A DNA stretch of 64,000 nucleotides from Suilimivivens sp963638365 (GTDB lineage: Bacteria > Bacillota > Clostridia > Lachnospirales > Lachnospiraceae), in NCBI GenBank assembly GCA_963638365.1, contig CAVHRK010000045.1:40131-104130 (forward strand), written 5' to 3'. Position numbers and translations under genes: made by a program. The notes below the pieces were generated by a model, which ran no database searches, was not told the origin of the DNA, and worked only from the letters and a program-made list of their open reading frames with translations. Of the stretch, positions 53,531-61,954 are shown one piece after another (the first letter of the stretch is position 1; each line of letters starts with the position of its first letter).

Positions 53531-53743
53531 ATGCAGACCATGACTGAAAACGAAAAGAAACTGCTGCAGGCACAGCACCGGCTGGAGGAAGCACAGATGC
53601 GTGACCGGAAAAAGGAACGAAACGCGCGAACCCGCAGACTCATTCAGGAGGGAGCAATTCTGGAAACGCTGCTGCCGGAGGTCCGGACGATAGCCTTGAC
53701 AGAGCTGGAGGAGTACCTGACACAGAAGCTGGAACACATTTGA
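53531..53743 (+). CDS. DUF3847-like small protein
   Basis: 70 residues, helical and charged. TENEKKLLQAQHRLEEAQ then RKKERNARTRRLIQEGAILETLL matches DUF3847, commonly located just before MobA/MobL relaxases. AAGGGAG precedes the ATG at 53531; earlier in-frame starts run through the hairpin. It may be part of the relaxosome; the function is not established. Confidence 0.75.
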   Translation: MQTMTENEKKLLQAQHRLEEAQMRDRKKERNARTRRLIQEGAILETLLPEVRTIALTELEEYLTQKLEHI

Positions 53744-53750
53744 ATCCATT

Positions 53751-53788
53751 GGGAGGTCTCCGGGAAACCGGGGGCCTTCCTCTTTTTT
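53751..53788 (+). terminator. Terminator after the DUF3847 gene
   Basis: GGGAGGTCTCCGG, loop GAAA, CCGGGGGCCTTCC, then CTTTTTT. Confidence 0.6.
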
Positions 53789-54269
53789 CTCCCGAAGGGC
53801 GCACTTACTCACCACCGCGTCGGCACAAACTCCATATCCTTCGCCCCGCCGCAAGCGGCAGGTCTCATCCATTTCGTTGTGCCTCCTTTTCCCACAAAGT
53901 CTTGCGACTTTGCGGGAGCCCTTTTGCGGCAGTGGTATCCACTGCGTGGCTCGTGCGCTCTCCGAGAGGGATTGCGGCTGTTGCGACAGCCTCCAGACAA
54001 TGCCACAGCCCATGTTTGTGCTGCTGTCATTGCCTGTGCAGACGGCAAAACACAACCACAGTGGTGCTTGTTGGGGTGGGATGTTTCATCCCACCCTGCC
54101 GCCTGCCTGCGCAAACCTGCCACCGGCAGCTTTACCGCAGTTATGACCGTCATTTTAACAGACGGTCATTTTCTTTTACAGCGGCAAAAGAAACAAAAAC
54201 AGGTACACGGAGACTGAGCCCAAAGGGGTCACTGTTTCAATGACCCCTTGCAGGCAGAAAGGAGATCGT
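53789..54269. other. Non-coding GC-rich stretch before the relaxase (possible oriT)
   Basis: About 480 bp. A long frame here is rich in Cys, His, Arg and Ser with no protein-like pattern, so I treat it as non-coding. It holds a perfect 10 bp stem at 54074-54096 (GGGTGGGATG/CATCCCACCC, loop TTT) and another 9 bp stem at 54143-54169 (ATGACCGTC/GACGGTCAT) followed by T-rich DNA. Position directly before mobA/L suits an origin of transfer. Confidence 0.4.
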
Positions 54270-55958
54270 TTGGCAATTTATCATCTGGAAGCGAAGGTGG
54301 TCAGCCGGGGTGCAGGACGCTCCGCCGTGGCCGCCTCCGCATATTTGAGCTGTTCCCGTCTCTATAACGACTACGACGGGATACAGCACGACTACACAAG
54401 AAAACAGGGGCTTGTCTGGCAGAAAGTATTCCTGCCGGAATATGCCCCGCAGGAATGGCAGAGTCGGGAGCAGCTATGGAACGCCATTGAAGAAGCAGAA
54501 AAATCCAGGGACAGCCGTTTGGCACGGGAATTTGTTGTTGCTTTGCCTATAGAGCTGAACTGCGAGGAACAAATCGCACTGCTGCAAGAGTTCATCCAAG
54601 AACAGTTTGTGGCGGACGGGATGTGCGCCGATGCCGCCGTTCATGACACCGATGGTCACAATCTCCACGCTCACATTCTGCTGACGGTGCGCCCGCTGGA
54701 TGAGCAGGGCAAGTGGCAGNNNNNNNNNNNNNNNNNNNNNNNNNNNNNNNNNNNNNNNNNNNNNNNNNNNNNNNNNNNNNNNNNNNNNNNNNNNNNNNNN
54801 NNNNNNNNNNNNNNNNNNNNNNNNNNNNNNNNNNNNNNNNNNNNNNNNNNNNNNNNNNNNNNNNNNNNNNNNNNNNNNNNNNNNNNNNNNNNNNNNNNNN
54901 NNNNNNNNNNNNNNNNNNNNNNNNNNNNNNNNNNNNNNNNNNNNNNNNNNNNNNNNNNNNNNNNNNAGCTTGTGGCATGGCGAGCGGCATGGGCTGACGT
55001 GTCCAACCGGTATCTGGAACGCGCCGGACGGGAGGAACGCATTAACCACCGCAGCAACGTTGCACAGGGAATTGACGAGATCCCCACTATCCATGAGGGC
55101 GTGGCAGCGCGGGCGATGGAGCGCAAAGGCTTTGTCTCCGACCGCTGTGAGCTGAATCGACAGATCAAAGCAGACAATGCGCTGCTGCGGGAGCTGAAGG
55201 CTGAAATCAAGAAGCTGACCGCTTTAGTGGCCCGTACTGTTCCTGCCATTGCTGAAGGACTGGAGAAACTGCGCAGCCGAGTGCTGATCTTCTGTTATCA
55301 GATCTCTCATATTCGCAGCGGCAAATCGCATATTCAGAAATCCCTTGCCGTATGGAAGCCGGAGTTGGCACGGTATACCGGCCTGGTACACCAAATTAAA
55401 GAAAAAAGTGAGGAGCGCAAGGCGTTGGTCGATGAGAAAAAGGAATTGCCGGTATATCATGTGAAACGACACAAGATGCTGGCTGTCCGTATTGCGGAAC
55501 TGACAGAAGATCTGGAGGAACTGCGTTCGGAAAAGACGCTGCTTCTGCAAAAATTCGAGTATGCGGAGGATGCAGGCGCAGAGACGTTCCGCAAGGATAT
55601 TGCCGCCATGGAGGCCGGTCTGAAAAAGATGGAGACGCAGGAGCAGAAGTATTCTGCCGAGTTGGAAAAGGCGCTGGCAGAATATGCGGAGCTGAAAACG
55701 CATGCCGCAGATATTGCCCGTGTGGAGCTGTACAAAGCACGGCAGACTATTCGTCCTGCGCAGGAAAAAGCAGCAGAAAAGCGGTTGGAAGAATCACTTC
55801 ATAAAAAGCCGTCTCTCGGTATGCTGCTCAACGCCAAGCAGGACACTTCACGCCTGCTGAATGAGGACAAAGAAGAACGGCAGATGCGGCAGCTTATCAT
55901 ACGTCATCAGAAAACAACTCGTAATACAGCAAAGAGAAGGATCGACATTGAGAGATAA
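54270..55958 (+). CDS. mobA: MobA/MobL family relaxase, interrupted by an assembly gap
   Basis: A relaxase that nicks and leads DNA transfer in mobilisation. The N-terminal part (LAIYHLEAKVVSRGAGRSAV, ASAYLS) and the metal-binding HNLHAHILLTVRPL are visible before 247 N at 54720-54966. After the gap come the rest of the catalytic domain (WADVSNRYLERAG, RINHRSN) and a long coiled-coil tail (about residues 330-560). TTG start at 54270 follows AAAGGAG. The gap length is not a multiple of three, though the two sides are in the same frame as given; the true gap size may differ. Confidence 0.88.
   Translation: MAIYHLEAKVVSRGAGRSAVAASAYLSCSRLYNDYDGIQHDYTRKQGLVWQKVFLPEYAPQEWQSREQLWNAIEEAEKSRDSRLAREFVVALPIELNCEEQIALLQEFIQEQFVADGMCADAAVHDTDGHNLHAHILLTVRPLDEQGKWQXXXXXXXXXXXXXXXXXXXXXXXXXXXXXXXXXXXXXXXXXXXXXXXXXXXXXXXXXXXXXXXXXXXXXXXXXXXXXXXXXXXLVAWRAAWADVSNRYLERAGREERINHRSNVAQGIDEIPTIHEGVAARAMERKGFVSDRCELNRQIKADNALLRELKAEIKKLTALVARTVPAIAEGLEKLRSRVLIFCYQISHIRSGKSHIQKSLAVWKPELARYTGLVHQIKEKSEERKALVDEKKELPVYHVKRHKMLAVRIAELTEDLEELRSEKTLLLQKFEYAEDAGAETFRKDIAAMEAGLKKMETQEQKYSAELEKALAEYAELKTHAADIARVELYKARQTIRPAQEKAAEKRLEESLHKKPSLGMLLNAKQDTSRLLNEDKEERQMRQLIIRHQKTTRNTAKRRIDIER
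54720..54966. other. Assembly gap (247 N)
   Basis: Undetermined bases inside the relaxase gene; a scaffold join. Continuity between the two sides is supported by matching MobA/MobL halves. Confidence 0.99.
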
Positions 55959-55976
55959 TCCATGCGCTGCGTGCAC

Positions 55977-56603
55977 CTACTTCTCGTCTAAATCGGCGAT
56001 CATTTTTACCTCGCTGACTGCCAAGGCAAGCTGAAGCTTGTTTTCCAGCCCGGTTTTTTGCAGCATGTTGGTCACATGAAACTTGATTGTGGAAACTTCA
56101 ATGCCCATCTCCGATGCAATGCGCGGGTAGGACATACCCCGGAGCAGGTAACGCAGCACCTTCAGTTCTGTTTTTGTAAATTCTGTACTTTTCGCCATGC
56201 CGATCCGGACCGGCGGCGGTGCGTCGGGGAAAATGCGCTCGCCGGCCATTGTCTGCCGCACGATCTCCATCAGGCGGTTTTCTGCAGAATCCTTGTACCA
56301 CAGACTGTCCGCCCCGGCTGATTTTGCTTTCTCCAGAACCGCACTGTCAATCAGTGAGGTCACAACGATGATTTTTATTTGGGGATGTACGGCCTTGATC
56401 TTTCGGACAGCAGTCAGGCCGTTCTCGCGATTCTGTGTCTGCACATCCATCAAGATAAGATCAACCGGGGTGACGCGGCATATCTCAACAGCCTGTTTTG
56501 CGCCCGGAATGGACGCGACGATCTGATGTCTGTCCTCGACCGGAAAATAGCTTTCCAGCAGACTGCGAATCATGGGCTGATCCTCAACAATCATGACTCT
56601 CAT
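55977..56603 (-). CDS. LuxR/NarL-family response regulator
   Basis: 208 residues. A receiver domain (MRVMIVEDQPMIRSLLE, phospho-Asp in DLILMDVQTQ near residue 53, Thr/Ser in VVTSLI, Lys in LWYKDS) is joined to a C-terminal LuxR HTH (FTKTELKVLRYLLRGMSYPRIASEM, STIKFHVTNML). All phosphorylation residues look intact. Its start overlaps the kinase gene by 20 nt. A 23 bp repeat before two divergent or nearby genes is a candidate binding site. Confidence 0.92.
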   Translation of the reverse strand: MRVMIVEDQPMIRSLLESYFPVEDRHQIVASIPGAKQAVEICRVTPVDLILMDVQTQNRENGLTAVRKIKAVHPQIKIIVVTSLIDSAVLEKAKSAGADSLWYKDSAENRLMEIVRQTMAGERIFPDAPPPVRIGMAKSTEFTKTELKVLRYLLRGMSYPRIASEMGIEVSTIKFHVTNMLQKTGLENKLQLALAVSEVKMIADLDEK

Positions 56604-57540
56604 GCTCAGTTACCTCCTTTTCCGGCAGTGTAAGGATAAGCTTGAAGCGTGGGATGCTTTGAATCTCCATTGTGCCTCCTGCTTCCGCCACGCGGCGGCG
56701 CAGCATGGAAAGCCCGCCGCCCTCACGAATTTCTTCCTTCGGCGGTGCACCGTTGTTGGTCAGAATAAGCTCTGCGTGTCCAAAGTGCACATACAGTTCT
56801 GTACCATCGGCATGGCGAACACAGTTTGCCGCACATTCGGTAATTGCCAATATTGCGAGCGAGCGTATACCCGGCGCATCGGGAACTTTCCCCTCTGTCA
56901 GCACACGGACACCCATTTCGCTGACTTTGCCGATAGTCGTTTCCAACGAGTCAGTCTCAGCACGTATCTGATTGGAACGGTAAAGTACTGAAATGGCCTG
57001 TTCAAAAATTGCCGCACTTTCTTTGAATGACGCGAGTCCGCCTTGCCGGTACAGCGCCCGTCGTGCAGCAAGAATGCTGTGTCCGATATCATCATGGACG
57101 CGCTGCTTCATTTCCAGCGTCTCTTCTTCGCGGATGATCTCCGGCAGCTGCTCAAAAAGCCTTCGCAGCCGGTCATTGGCTTGGGCAAGTTTTGCATTTT
57201 CCTCGTTGAGCTCGGCCTGACGACCCATCAGATCCGTCACATCGGCAGCGGTGACTTGGGTATATCGGAGACCTGCTTTTGTTGTAATCTGCTTCTGAGC
57301 GAAGCGCAGTGCCTTGCCGTCCGGAAAACGAAAAATCCGGAGCTGTGGGTCCAAACAGCAAATACCTTCGGGCGGCGTTTTCAGGGCGGTTTCCAGCTCC
57401 GTAAGCGTCTGCACACCACTCCTTCGCAAAAAGCTTGCTATGGCAAGCATTCGGTGGTTGATGAGTCGCACAATACCGTTTGTATCAAAAAAACAGACTG
57501 CAATGGGAAGGTGGTCAAAGCTCTCCTTGATTTTGTCCAT
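56584..57540 (-). CDS. PAS-containing histidine kinase (NarL-type), soluble
   Basis: 318 residues without membrane spans. An N-terminal PAS-like domain (DHLPIAVCFFDTNGIVRLIN), a coiled linker, a HisKA_3-like dimerisation helix with the phospho-acceptor in KQRVHDDIGHSILAAR, and an HATPase domain (ITECAANCVRHADG, GGGLSMLRRRVAEAGG). It overlaps the response regulator (20 nt) and the membrane sensor (26 nt), so all three are coupled. As it has no membrane span, it probably takes its input from the membrane sensor encoded upstream. Confidence 0.9.
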   Translation of the reverse strand: MDKIKESFDHLPIAVCFFDTNGIVRLINHRMLAIASFLRRSGVQTLTELETALKTPPEGICCLDPQLRIFRFPDGKALRFAQKQITTKAGLRYTQVTAADVTDLMGRQAELNEENAKLAQANDRLRRLFEQLPEIIREEETLEMKQRVHDDIGHSILAARRALYRQGGLASFKESAAIFEQAISVLYRSNQIRAETDSLETTIGKVSEMGVRVLTEGKVPDAPGIRSLAILAITECAANCVRHADGTELYVHFGHAELILTNNGAPPKEEIREGGGLSMLRRRVAEAGGTMEIQSIPRFKLILTLPEKEVTEHESHDC

Positions 57541-59194
57541 ATGCTTCTACCCTCCCTGATTTTTCAAGTTTGTGGATAATATATTGTAAACCGTCCTCAT
57601 CCTGCATCCATTCCAGCGCAGGAAGTCGCTCCTTTAATCCGCAGAGGGTCTCCTTGCAGGATACGCAGATATTAACCTCAATTGAATCCCTGATTTCAAC
57701 AGAGATCAGCAATGATTCCAAGGATTCCAGCCCCATCTCCACGACTGCTTCAAACAGGTCATAAATCTGTGCCGCCTGCTCCGTAGCGAGCAGGTTTTCC
57801 CCGTCTATGAGTGCTCTGCATTCCACACCGTACAGGTTCAGGCACTCTATGGACTCGTTAAAGCACAGCCGCAGCTCCTGCATCGAAATAACACCGCGCT
57901 GTGCGCCGACAAAAATCAGGTTGTTTCTCCGTTTGATATAGGTTCCGATAACGATAGTCTGCCCAAGAAGCCTTCTGGCCAAGTTCTCGTCCGTCATCCT
58001 CTGTATCGCAGTAAGGCGCCCCCGCAGCATTGCGATCTGTCGGGAGGTCTGCACCTCCATCATGTCATACAAGCGGTTTTCCTCCGACAGCCGCAGATGT
58101 TTTTCGCGCTGAGCGTTTTCTGCCGTCAGAACATTGCCCATGTCACGCAGCTCATCATGTGTCAGCTTCAGCGCCTCATGAAGCCGGTTCAGCTCGGAAA
58201 CATCCTCTTCCCAGAATACCCAGCCGCCGTGCAGCGAATGCCGCTTCAAAAGGGTGTCGGCATCCAGCTCGACGGTATCCGCACCCATCTGCCGCAGCGT
58301 ATCTTGGGGTATCGGCTCACGCATCGCGGCGGAGATATGCCGCAGAGAAAAGTCCGCATTTGTGATCTGAACCGGCAGCATGGTTGCCTCAAACAGTGCA
58401 TTGTAGCCCATGTTGGACTGGATCAGACCGCACCGGATGCATCCCTCAAAAGCGGCAAAAATCAGCAGACAATGTGTGGCGGTCATGTCACCCGCCAGCA
58501 GCAGGACGAATCGGACGCCGCATATGTATGCAATGCAATATATCAGAGACAGACCAAGCGGAATCAGCGGCAGCAAGAGGACGGTTTTACTTTGCGGGAT
58601 GCGACATTTCTTCAGCATTATGGCGAAAGAAGCAAACGCGCACAGCATTACCCATATCAGAACGATGTAATAGCCTGCCTCATAGCAATAGTCAATATCC
58701 GTCATAACGCCGGAAGGAAAAGAAAATACGCCCTGATGCAGGTCGTTCGTCAGGACAAGGAGGAGCAGGAGCGCCGACGGCACATAAAAAAGCTTCGTCC
58801 AAAGCGGCAGCAGGTAATTCTCCGCCTTGTCCAGCGACATACTTACAAACAGAGCTACAACCGGGATGAACAGCATGGGAAAATAGTACCAATACCAAAG
58901 CCAGCGCTTGATGTCCATGCTACCGATGGAATGCTTGATAATTTTAAGCAGCAGCCACAATGCCATCATCACTATGATCGCCAGCAGATACCGCTGCACC
59001 TGCGTCTGAATGATGCGAGTGCGGATTGAAACGCCCCAGGCCGTAAGCAGACAGATATGGATCGCGCCACGGAGCAGCAAAGCATTCTGGTGGAGCGCAC
59101 CGATCTTCGTAAGATATTGCAGACTTGCAGCAAACGCAATAAGCGGCAGCGTAATAAGCGCCGCGAGTATGCTTTTTTGTGTTTCCCTGCTCAT
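57515..59194 (-). CDS. Membrane sensor with degenerate kinase-like region
   Basis: About 559 residues. The first 260 hold about eight or nine hydrophobic segments, like 7TM histidine-kinase N-terminal regions. A PAS-like segment (MLPVQITNADFSLRHISAAM...GGWVFWEEDVSEL) and coiled coil follow, then a kinase-like part (ENRLYDMMEVQTSRQIAMLRGRL...ALIDGENLLATEQAAQIYDLFE) where no phospho-acceptor His, N-box or Gly-rich loop is visible. It therefore looks like a pseudo-kinase that passes its signal to the soluble kinase. Start at ATG 59194 follows GGAGAAG. Confidence 0.75.
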   Translation of the reverse strand: MSRETQKSILAALITLPLIAFAASLQYLTKIGALHQNALLLRGAIHICLLTAWGVSIRTRIIQTQVQRYLLAIIVMMALWLLLKIIKHSIGSMDIKRWLWYWYYFPMLFIPVVALFVSMSLDKAENYLLPLWTKLFYVPSALLLLLVLTNDLHQGVFSFPSGVMTDIDYCYEAGYYIVLIWVMLCAFASFAIMLKKCRIPQSKTVLLLPLIPLGLSLIYCIAYICGVRFVLLLAGDMTATHCLLIFAAFEGCIRCGLIQSNMGYNALFEATMLPVQITNADFSLRHISAAMREPIPQDTLRQMGADTVELDADTLLKRHSLHGGWVFWEEDVSELNRLHEALKLTHDELRDMGNVLTAENAQREKHLRLSEENRLYDMMEVQTSRQIAMLRGRLTAIQRMTDENLARRLLGQTIVIGTYIKRRNNLIFVGAQRGVISMQELRLCFNESIECLNLYGVECRALIDGENLLATEQAAQIYDLFEAVVEMGLESLESLLISVEIRDSIEVNICVSCKETLCGLKERLPALEWMQDEDGLQYIIHKLEKSGRVEAYGQNQGEL

Positions 59195-59288
59195 ATCATC
59201 TTCTCCGTTCTGCAAGCGCTATTTTTATTATGATACCATGCAGGTATAAAAAAGGCAATGTACCTTCCGCCTGTGAGAAAATAATTGC

Positions 59289-59311
59289 AAACCCTATCTA
59301 ATCGGTGGGGG
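59289..59311 (+). promoter_or_regulatory. 23 bp activator-site candidate, copy 1
   Basis: Core CCCTATCTAATCGGTGGGG. It lies in the divergent region between the sensor operon and the zinc-ribbon gene. It ends 20 bp before TATGAT (59332-59337) and so covers the -35 position. Copy 2 is at 61879. Confidence 0.65.
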
Positions 59312-59331
59312 CATTATCTGTAACAATATAT

Positions 59332-59337
59332 TATGAT
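59332..59337 (+). promoter_or_regulatory. Candidate -10 box of the zinc-ribbon gene
   Basis: TATGAT placed 20 bp after the 23 bp repeat, with no good -35, as expected for an activator-dependent promoter. Confidence 0.45.
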
Positions 59338-59449
59338 GTAAACACAAAGGGAAGAGTGATACTGTTTCGCCCATTATTGTTGATACGAAGAAAACTGCGC
59401 AGCCGCAGACACAGCCTATGGCAAAAAGGAAGGAAAGGTGTTTCCAACG

Positions 59450-61093
59450 ATGAGGGAAGTCAAATCGCCTTTGCGTATTATATGCCGAAATTGCGGTTAC
59501 CCCGTGACTTTTGATATTGAGCGCCAGACATACCGCTGTCCGATGTGCGGGGAAACATCGGGAATTGAACAGACACGGCAGGAAACGGTCAGGCTGCACG
59601 AGCTGCACAAGGAGGAACTACATGCTCAAAATGCAGAATTAGAGACAACGACCTGCTCTGGTTGCGGAGCAAAAACGGGTTTTCCGCAGGGAGAAGCGCT
59701 CAGCAATTGCGATTTCTGCGGCGGCAGGCTCGTTCGTGCCGATGTAAAGGAGCTTGGTTTTGCGCCCGATCTGGTCATTCCGTTCGTGCTCACCAAGGAA
59801 GATGCAAAGAATCGCCTGTGCGAATGGGCGGCAGACCATCCGAAAACGCCTGAAGCCCGTATGGTCAGCAGCTCTTCGGAGGATATTCAGGGCTATTATA
59901 TGCCCTATGAGATCGTGAGAGGCCCCATGGAGGTCAAGGCAAACCGGGCGGGGCTTTCCCGTACTTACCTGTGCCGGGGCTTCATAGAAAACACTGCAGC
60001 AAACTGCGTCCGTGAGATGGATTCGGCTCTGCTCGACGCGGCGGGTCCCTTTGACCTTGATGCAGCCGTCCCATTTGAATACGGGTATATTGCGGGGCAT
60101 CGCGCTCTGATCTCCGATCTGTCCGACAATGACATTGACAGACGCGTGCGCCGTCAGGTCGCAAAGGCCTATCTGCCGACGGTACAGAAGACCCTGCATG
60201 ACAGCGATATCCGCGTCCAGGTCACATCCGAGCAGCTGCTTTCGGCGTCGGCGATGCTGCCGGTATATGTGCTGAAAAAAGGGCGGCTTTCTGCCGTTGT
60301 AAACGGGCAGACGGGGCGCATTGCCGTTTCATTGAAGGACAAAAAGAAAAAACCTTTCCCGTTTTGGGCGGTGGAGGCGGCTGTCTATACCATTGCCGTC
60401 ACGTTGCTGCTGTGTGCGATCATTTCCTTTTCGTGGCGATATGCTGCCGTATTCGGAACGGTTTTTGGATTGATATTTTTTGTCGGTATGGGGTATGACC
60501 GTGCGCCGATCGCTGCGCGTGTCATAAAACGCGGTGAGAAAGTGCGTGCACGCCGCAGGGACGGCAAACTCTTGTTATCGCAGAGCGAATCGTCGTCACC
60601 GCCGTGTACGCCTTTGTTCTATGAAAATATTGACGGGCGGGAGGTTGCGGTAGAATATAAGTTTTTGCCGGCACAGCGCATCCTGTCTTTGGTGGTACAG
60701 AGCCTTGCACTGATATTTGCACCCATCGTTGCGGCGGCAGCCATAGCGGCGGCGACGGCAATCGCAAACGGCCGCAGCGTGCCGGCAGAGCTTGCGGGAC
60801 TTGAGCTTCGCGGCGGCAGCATCTGGTTCATTTTTACGGTGATGCTCGGCGTTTTATTTCTGATGCAGACAATGCGGATCAAGGCATATGACCACCCCTT
60901 CATTTACGAACGGACGCAAAACGGTGAGCGTGTGCTTGTCGGCGATCCCAAGGCACGCAGAATGACGATTTTTAATTCCTTTCTTTCCAAGACCGAAGCC
61001 ACCGCCGCCGTAAAAACAAAGGAGGGGCTTCTTTGGGCAGCCGGGGCAGTCGCCGTATTTGTACTGTCAGTATGGTTTATGTTGGCTCTTTAA
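59450..61093 (+). CDS. Zinc-ribbon membrane protein
   Basis: About 547 residues. Two zinc ribbons at the N-terminus (CRNCGYPVTF...CPMCGE and CSGCGAKTGF...CDFCGG) are followed by a soluble domain and four hydrophobic segments (two near 310-350, and near 415-445 and 465-485) plus a final one at the C-terminus. This is the TFIIB-type zinc-ribbon membrane protein pattern; no catalytic motif is seen. Start: ATG 59450; a GTG at 59438 is possible. The activator site lies upstream, so expression is probably controlled by the divergent two-component system. Confidence 0.7.
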   Translation: MREVKSPLRIICRNCGYPVTFDIERQTYRCPMCGETSGIEQTRQETVRLHELHKEELHAQNAELETTTCSGCGAKTGFPQGEALSNCDFCGGRLVRADVKELGFAPDLVIPFVLTKEDAKNRLCEWAADHPKTPEARMVSSSSEDIQGYYMPYEIVRGPMEVKANRAGLSRTYLCRGFIENTAANCVREMDSALLDAAGPFDLDAAVPFEYGYIAGHRALISDLSDNDIDRRVRRQVAKAYLPTVQKTLHDSDIRVQVTSEQLLSASAMLPVYVLKKGRLSAVVNGQTGRIAVSLKDKKKKPFPFWAVEAAVYTIAVTLLLCAIISFSWRYAAVFGTVFGLIFFVGMGYDRAPIAARVIKRGEKVRARRRDGKLLLSQSESSSPPCTPLFYENIDGREVAVEYKFLPAQRILSLVVQSLALIFAPIVAAAAIAAATAIANGRSVPAELAGLELRGGSIWFIFTVMLGVLFLMQTMRIKAYDHPFIYERTQNGERVLVGDPKARRMTIFNSFLSKTEATAAVKTKEGLLWAAGAVAVFVLSVWFMLAL

Positions 61094-61144
61094 AATATCC
61101 ACAATACAAAAAATCATTATACCGGGGCAAAAAAGGAGGAACGT

Positions 61145-61840
61145 ATGGCAGCAAAAGGAAAAGAACAGTGGATCTGTGCCGGATGCGGCGCAAATGTGAA
61201 ACCAGGCAAGTTCTTTTTTCTCAAAGGAAGTAAAGAAATCATCTGCAAGGATTGTGCCGCTGCACTGCAATGTAAATATCCCATACGTATAGAAAGCAAC
61301 CCAAAGTACGATGATAGTATTTCGGGATCCGACGATGGCACAGATTATAATGATTGCAGTCCGTATACAAATGTCTATCCCGTTCTGGAGCTGACTGCGG
61401 AGCAGGTGAGGCAGGAGCTTGCTGCGATCGACGCTTACCGTGAGCAGCTTCGTGCGTCGTTCGGCGGCGCCGAAAATGTGTTTGAGGTCAGGCTGGTGTA
61501 TCCGCTGCCCAAGCTCAATCCGTTCCGTGTGAACATTCCGAATGCCATACGTTACAAAAACGCAATCGCAGTCTATGGGTATGTGCGGCTTGGTATATTT
61601 CATAAGGGCGACCTTGCGGGGCTTCGTCACGGCGATACAACGCGGGATATAACCGTGCTGCTGATTCAGGAAGGTGCGATTCCGGAGGAGAGAGATCCGC
61701 TGTTTTTGCTGCGCAATCCGGATAGGGATTTCTGTTTTCATAACGTAAGAAATGGAATTTCGGAGGGTTTTCCGGCAGTCATGGTTCTTTCCCCGGACGC
61801 CGCAGGCGTTCGGCCGGGAGACCTGATCGTTGTCGATTGA
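61145..61840 (+). CDS. Small zinc-ribbon protein of unknown function
   Basis: 231 residues. An N-terminal zinc ribbon (WICAGCGANVKPGKF, IICKDCAAAL; C-x2-C...C-x2-C) is joined to a middle linker and an alpha/beta C-terminal domain (NAIAVYGYVRLGIFHKGD, DITVLLIQEGAIPEE, FPAVMVLSPDAAGVRPGD). AAAGGAGGAACG precedes the ATG. It is 51 bp after the zinc-ribbon membrane protein with no terminator visible, so they are probably one transcript. No family name known to me. Confidence 0.65.
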   Translation: MAAKGKEQWICAGCGANVKPGKFFFLKGSKEIICKDCAAALQCKYPIRIESNPKYDDSISGSDDGTDYNDCSPYTNVYPVLELTAEQVRQELAAIDAYREQLRASFGGAENVFEVRLVYPLPKLNPFRVNIPNAIRYKNAIAVYGYVRLGIFHKGDLAGLRHGDTTRDITVLLIQEGAIPEERDPLFLLRNPDRDFCFHNVRNGISEGFPAVMVLSPDAAGVRPGDLIVVD

Positions 61841-61878
61841 CAAAGGTCATGGACAGCGTTTTTTCTAGAAAACCTGAG

Positions 61879-61901
61879 AAACCCTATCCAATCGGTGGGG
61901 G
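61879..61901 (+). promoter_or_regulatory. 23 bp activator-site candidate, copy 2
   Basis: Core CCCTATCCAATCGGTGGGG; differs from copy 1 at one base only. It ends 20 bp before CATAAT (61922-61927), the same spacing as copy 1. It lies in the 114 bp gap before the lipoprotein gene. Confidence 0.65.
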
Positions 61902-61954
61902 AATTTTGAAAGGAAGTCATCCATAATAAGGGAGAACAGGAAGGAGCTCACGAA

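Noticed and set aside
53740..54243. Open frame of 167 codons before the relaxase
   Set aside because: Composition (Cys, His, Arg, Ser rich) and lack of ribosome site or domain pattern indicate non-coding DNA.
58097..59029. 310-codon plus-strand frame
   Set aside because: Lies antisense to the membrane sensor gene, which has proper membrane spans and overlaps with its operon partner.
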